Positions 5,381 to 6,190 of a DNA stretch of 6,190 bases are shown here, piece by piece. Below the pieces are notes generated by a model. It worked only from the letters and a program-made list of their open reading frames with translations. It was not told the origin of the DNA and ran no database searches. The stretch covers positions 8,497 to 14,686 of the forward strand of contig JADDPY010000216.1 in the NCBI GenBank assembly GCA_016781635.1, in the 5' to 3' direction. Position numbers and translations under genes: made by a program. How positions within the stretch are numbered: position 1 is the first letter of the stretch; every line of letters begins with the position of its first letter. Source of the stretch: Rubrobacter sp. (GTDB lineage Bacteria > Actinomycetota > Rubrobacteria > Rubrobacterales > Rubrobacteraceae).

Positions 5381-6190
5381 GCCACTACTCCCCTCAAGAT
5401 CTGCTCGTACTCGCCGCCCTTGAGGAGCTTCTCGGCCTCCCGCTGAATCTGGCGGACCCGCTCGCGCGACACGTCCAGTTCGTCGGCGAGCTCCCCCAGG
5501 GTCGACTTCTTCCGGTCGTCGAGGCCGTAGCGGCGGACGAGGACGTGCCTCTGGCGCTCCGGCAGGCACTCCACCGCCGCCTTCAAGCTAGAAGCTTCGA
5601 GCTCCCGGATCATGGTCTCCGGCCCGCTCGGGGCGCGTCCGTCCTCCACGAGCTCCCCAAGTTCCGTCGCGCCGTCCTCGTGGCCCAGAGGCTGGTTGAG
5701 GCTCGTTGCGTCCGGCATCGCCCGCAGGGCGCCCGCGACCTCCTCGACCTCCCAGCCCAGAGCCTCGGCGACCTCCTCGTCCGACGGCTCCCGGTTCAAC
5801 TCCGCCGAGAGCTCGTTGTAAGTCCGGGTCATCTTGCGGATCTTCTCGGCCATATGCACCGGCACCCGTATGGTGCGCCCCTTGTCCGTGACCGAACGCT
5901 GCACGGCCTGGCGGATCCACCACGTAGCGTACGTCGAAAATCTGTAGCCGCGATCCGGGTCGAACTTCTCGACGGCCTTCATCAGGCCGATGTTCCCCTC
6001 CTGGATGAGGTCCTCGAACGGCAGCCCCATCCCCCGGTACTTCTTGGCGACACTAACCACCAGACGCAGGTTCTTCTCGATGAGTTTCTGGCGGGCTCTG
6101 GCATCGCCGTCGTTTGCGGCCCTGCTGAGGGTCAGCTCCTCGGAGTGGGTCAGGAGCTTCCCGCGGCTGATGCGCGAGAGGTAGCCTGCG
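5377..6190 (-). CDS. Sigma-70 family RNA polymerase sigma factor, group-2-like, N-terminus beyond the window
   Basis: The frame is open to the window edge, so the gene is 5'-partial; 270 C-terminal residues are visible (numbered from the first full codon, 6189-6187). A GTG at 6060 is an internal Val, because the codons before it encode a good region 1.2 ([20 protein letters not shown]) and [12 protein letters not shown]. Region 2 follows, with [18 protein letters not shown] (60-77) for core binding and [16 protein letters not shown] (84-99) for -10 recognition and melting. Region 3 covers about 108-185. Region 4 has RRYGLDD (219-225) and the -35-reading helix [16 protein letters not shown] (241-256). 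Q94 is kept, but the position equal to E. coli RpoD T440 is Q97, and IQ replaces the usual IE of primary sigmas. RpoS-type group 2 factors also deviate there (Glu in RpoS). The C-terminus ([13 protein letters not shown]) is not the usual RpoD ending. I therefore favour a non-primary sigma, probably for stress or stationary phase, but a divergent primary factor is not excluded. Confidence 0.92.
   Translation of the reverse strand, partial: AGYLSRISRGKLLTHSEELTLSRAANDGDARARQKLIEKNLRLVVSVAKKYRGMGLPFEDLIQEGNIGLMKAVEKFDPDRGYRFSTYATWWIRQAVQRSVTDKGRTIRVPVHMAEKIRKMTRTYNELSAELNREPSDEEVAEALGWEVEEVAGALRAMPDATSLNQPLGHEDGATELGELVEDGRAPSGPETMIRELEASSLKAAVECLPERQRHVLVRRYGLDDRKKSTLGELADELDVSRERVRQIQREAEKLLKGGEYEQILRGVVA
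5388..5395 (-). promoter_or_regulatory. Ribosome binding site fixing the htrA start at 5380
   Basis: On the - strand GAGGGGAG ends seven bases before the ATG at 5380, inside the last codons of the sigma gene. It decides between this start and the longer open frame reaching back to 5569, and it would let ribosomes reinitiate after finishing the sigma factor. Confidence 0.75.

Noticed and set aside
4409..5446. Long open frame (345 codons) on the + strand, antisense to htrA
   Set aside because: It mirrors the htrA codon pattern in GC-rich DNA, has an R/G/D-rich composition with no recognisable domain, and the opposite strand carries a complete triad and PDZ domain.
5381..5569. N-terminal extension of HtrA by 63 residues
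   Set aside because: These codons are an alternative frame of the sigma gene and give a Pro/Arg/Gly-rich nonsense sequence. The signal anchor, ribosome binding site and ATGA overlap all place the start at 5380.
6058..6060. GTG as the start of the sigma factor
   Set aside because: The frame stays open to the window edge and encodes region 1.2 and the [12 protein letters not shown] motif, so this codon is an internal Val of a 5'-truncated gene.

Overview
The window is GC-rich, densely coded bacterial DNA. Wobble positions are mostly G or C, TTG and GTG look usable as starts, and Shine-Dalgarno sites are strong. The gene set (a DUF3891 protein, an M42 peptidase, a LPG-synthase-type membrane protein, and a group-2-like sigma factor joined to an HtrA protease) together with the protein style suggests an actinobacterium, perhaps a Rubrobacter-like lineage. 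That placement is an impression from the sequence, not the result of a search.

Layout. Four genes lie on the + strand: a DUF3891 protein (122-817, TTG start), an M42 metallo-aminopeptidase (889-1947), an EamA/DMT-type permease (about 2030-2869) and a YbhN/AglD-like polytopic membrane protein (2989-4110). They are separated by gaps of 71, 82 and 119 bases, each holding at least one inverted repeat, so they need not form one tight operon. After a 208-base convergent spacer, two genes lie on the - strand: a sigma-70 factor whose 5' end is cut off by the window edge (5377-6190), and an HtrA/DegP-type serine protease (4319-5380) that overlaps it by four bases (ATGA).

How the genes relate. The + strand genes look like separate housekeeping or accessory functions: a predicted metal-binding protein, peptide turnover, metabolite transport and a lipid-linked membrane function. 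The - strand pair is a real functional unit. A membrane-anchored, outward-facing PDZ protease is translationally coupled to a cytoplasmic sigma factor, which fits an envelope or general stress response. Mechanistically, though, this differs from the DegS-RseA-sigmaE pathway, because this sigma is not an ECF factor and no anti-sigma gene is visible.

I see no mobile element, CRISPR array, tRNA, rRNA or origin, and no clearly new multi-gene system. The points most worth a second look are the sigma/HtrA coupling, the missing conventional start of the permease behind a hairpin that buries its Shine-Dalgarno sequence, and the HD-like metal-ligand pattern in the DUF3891 protein.
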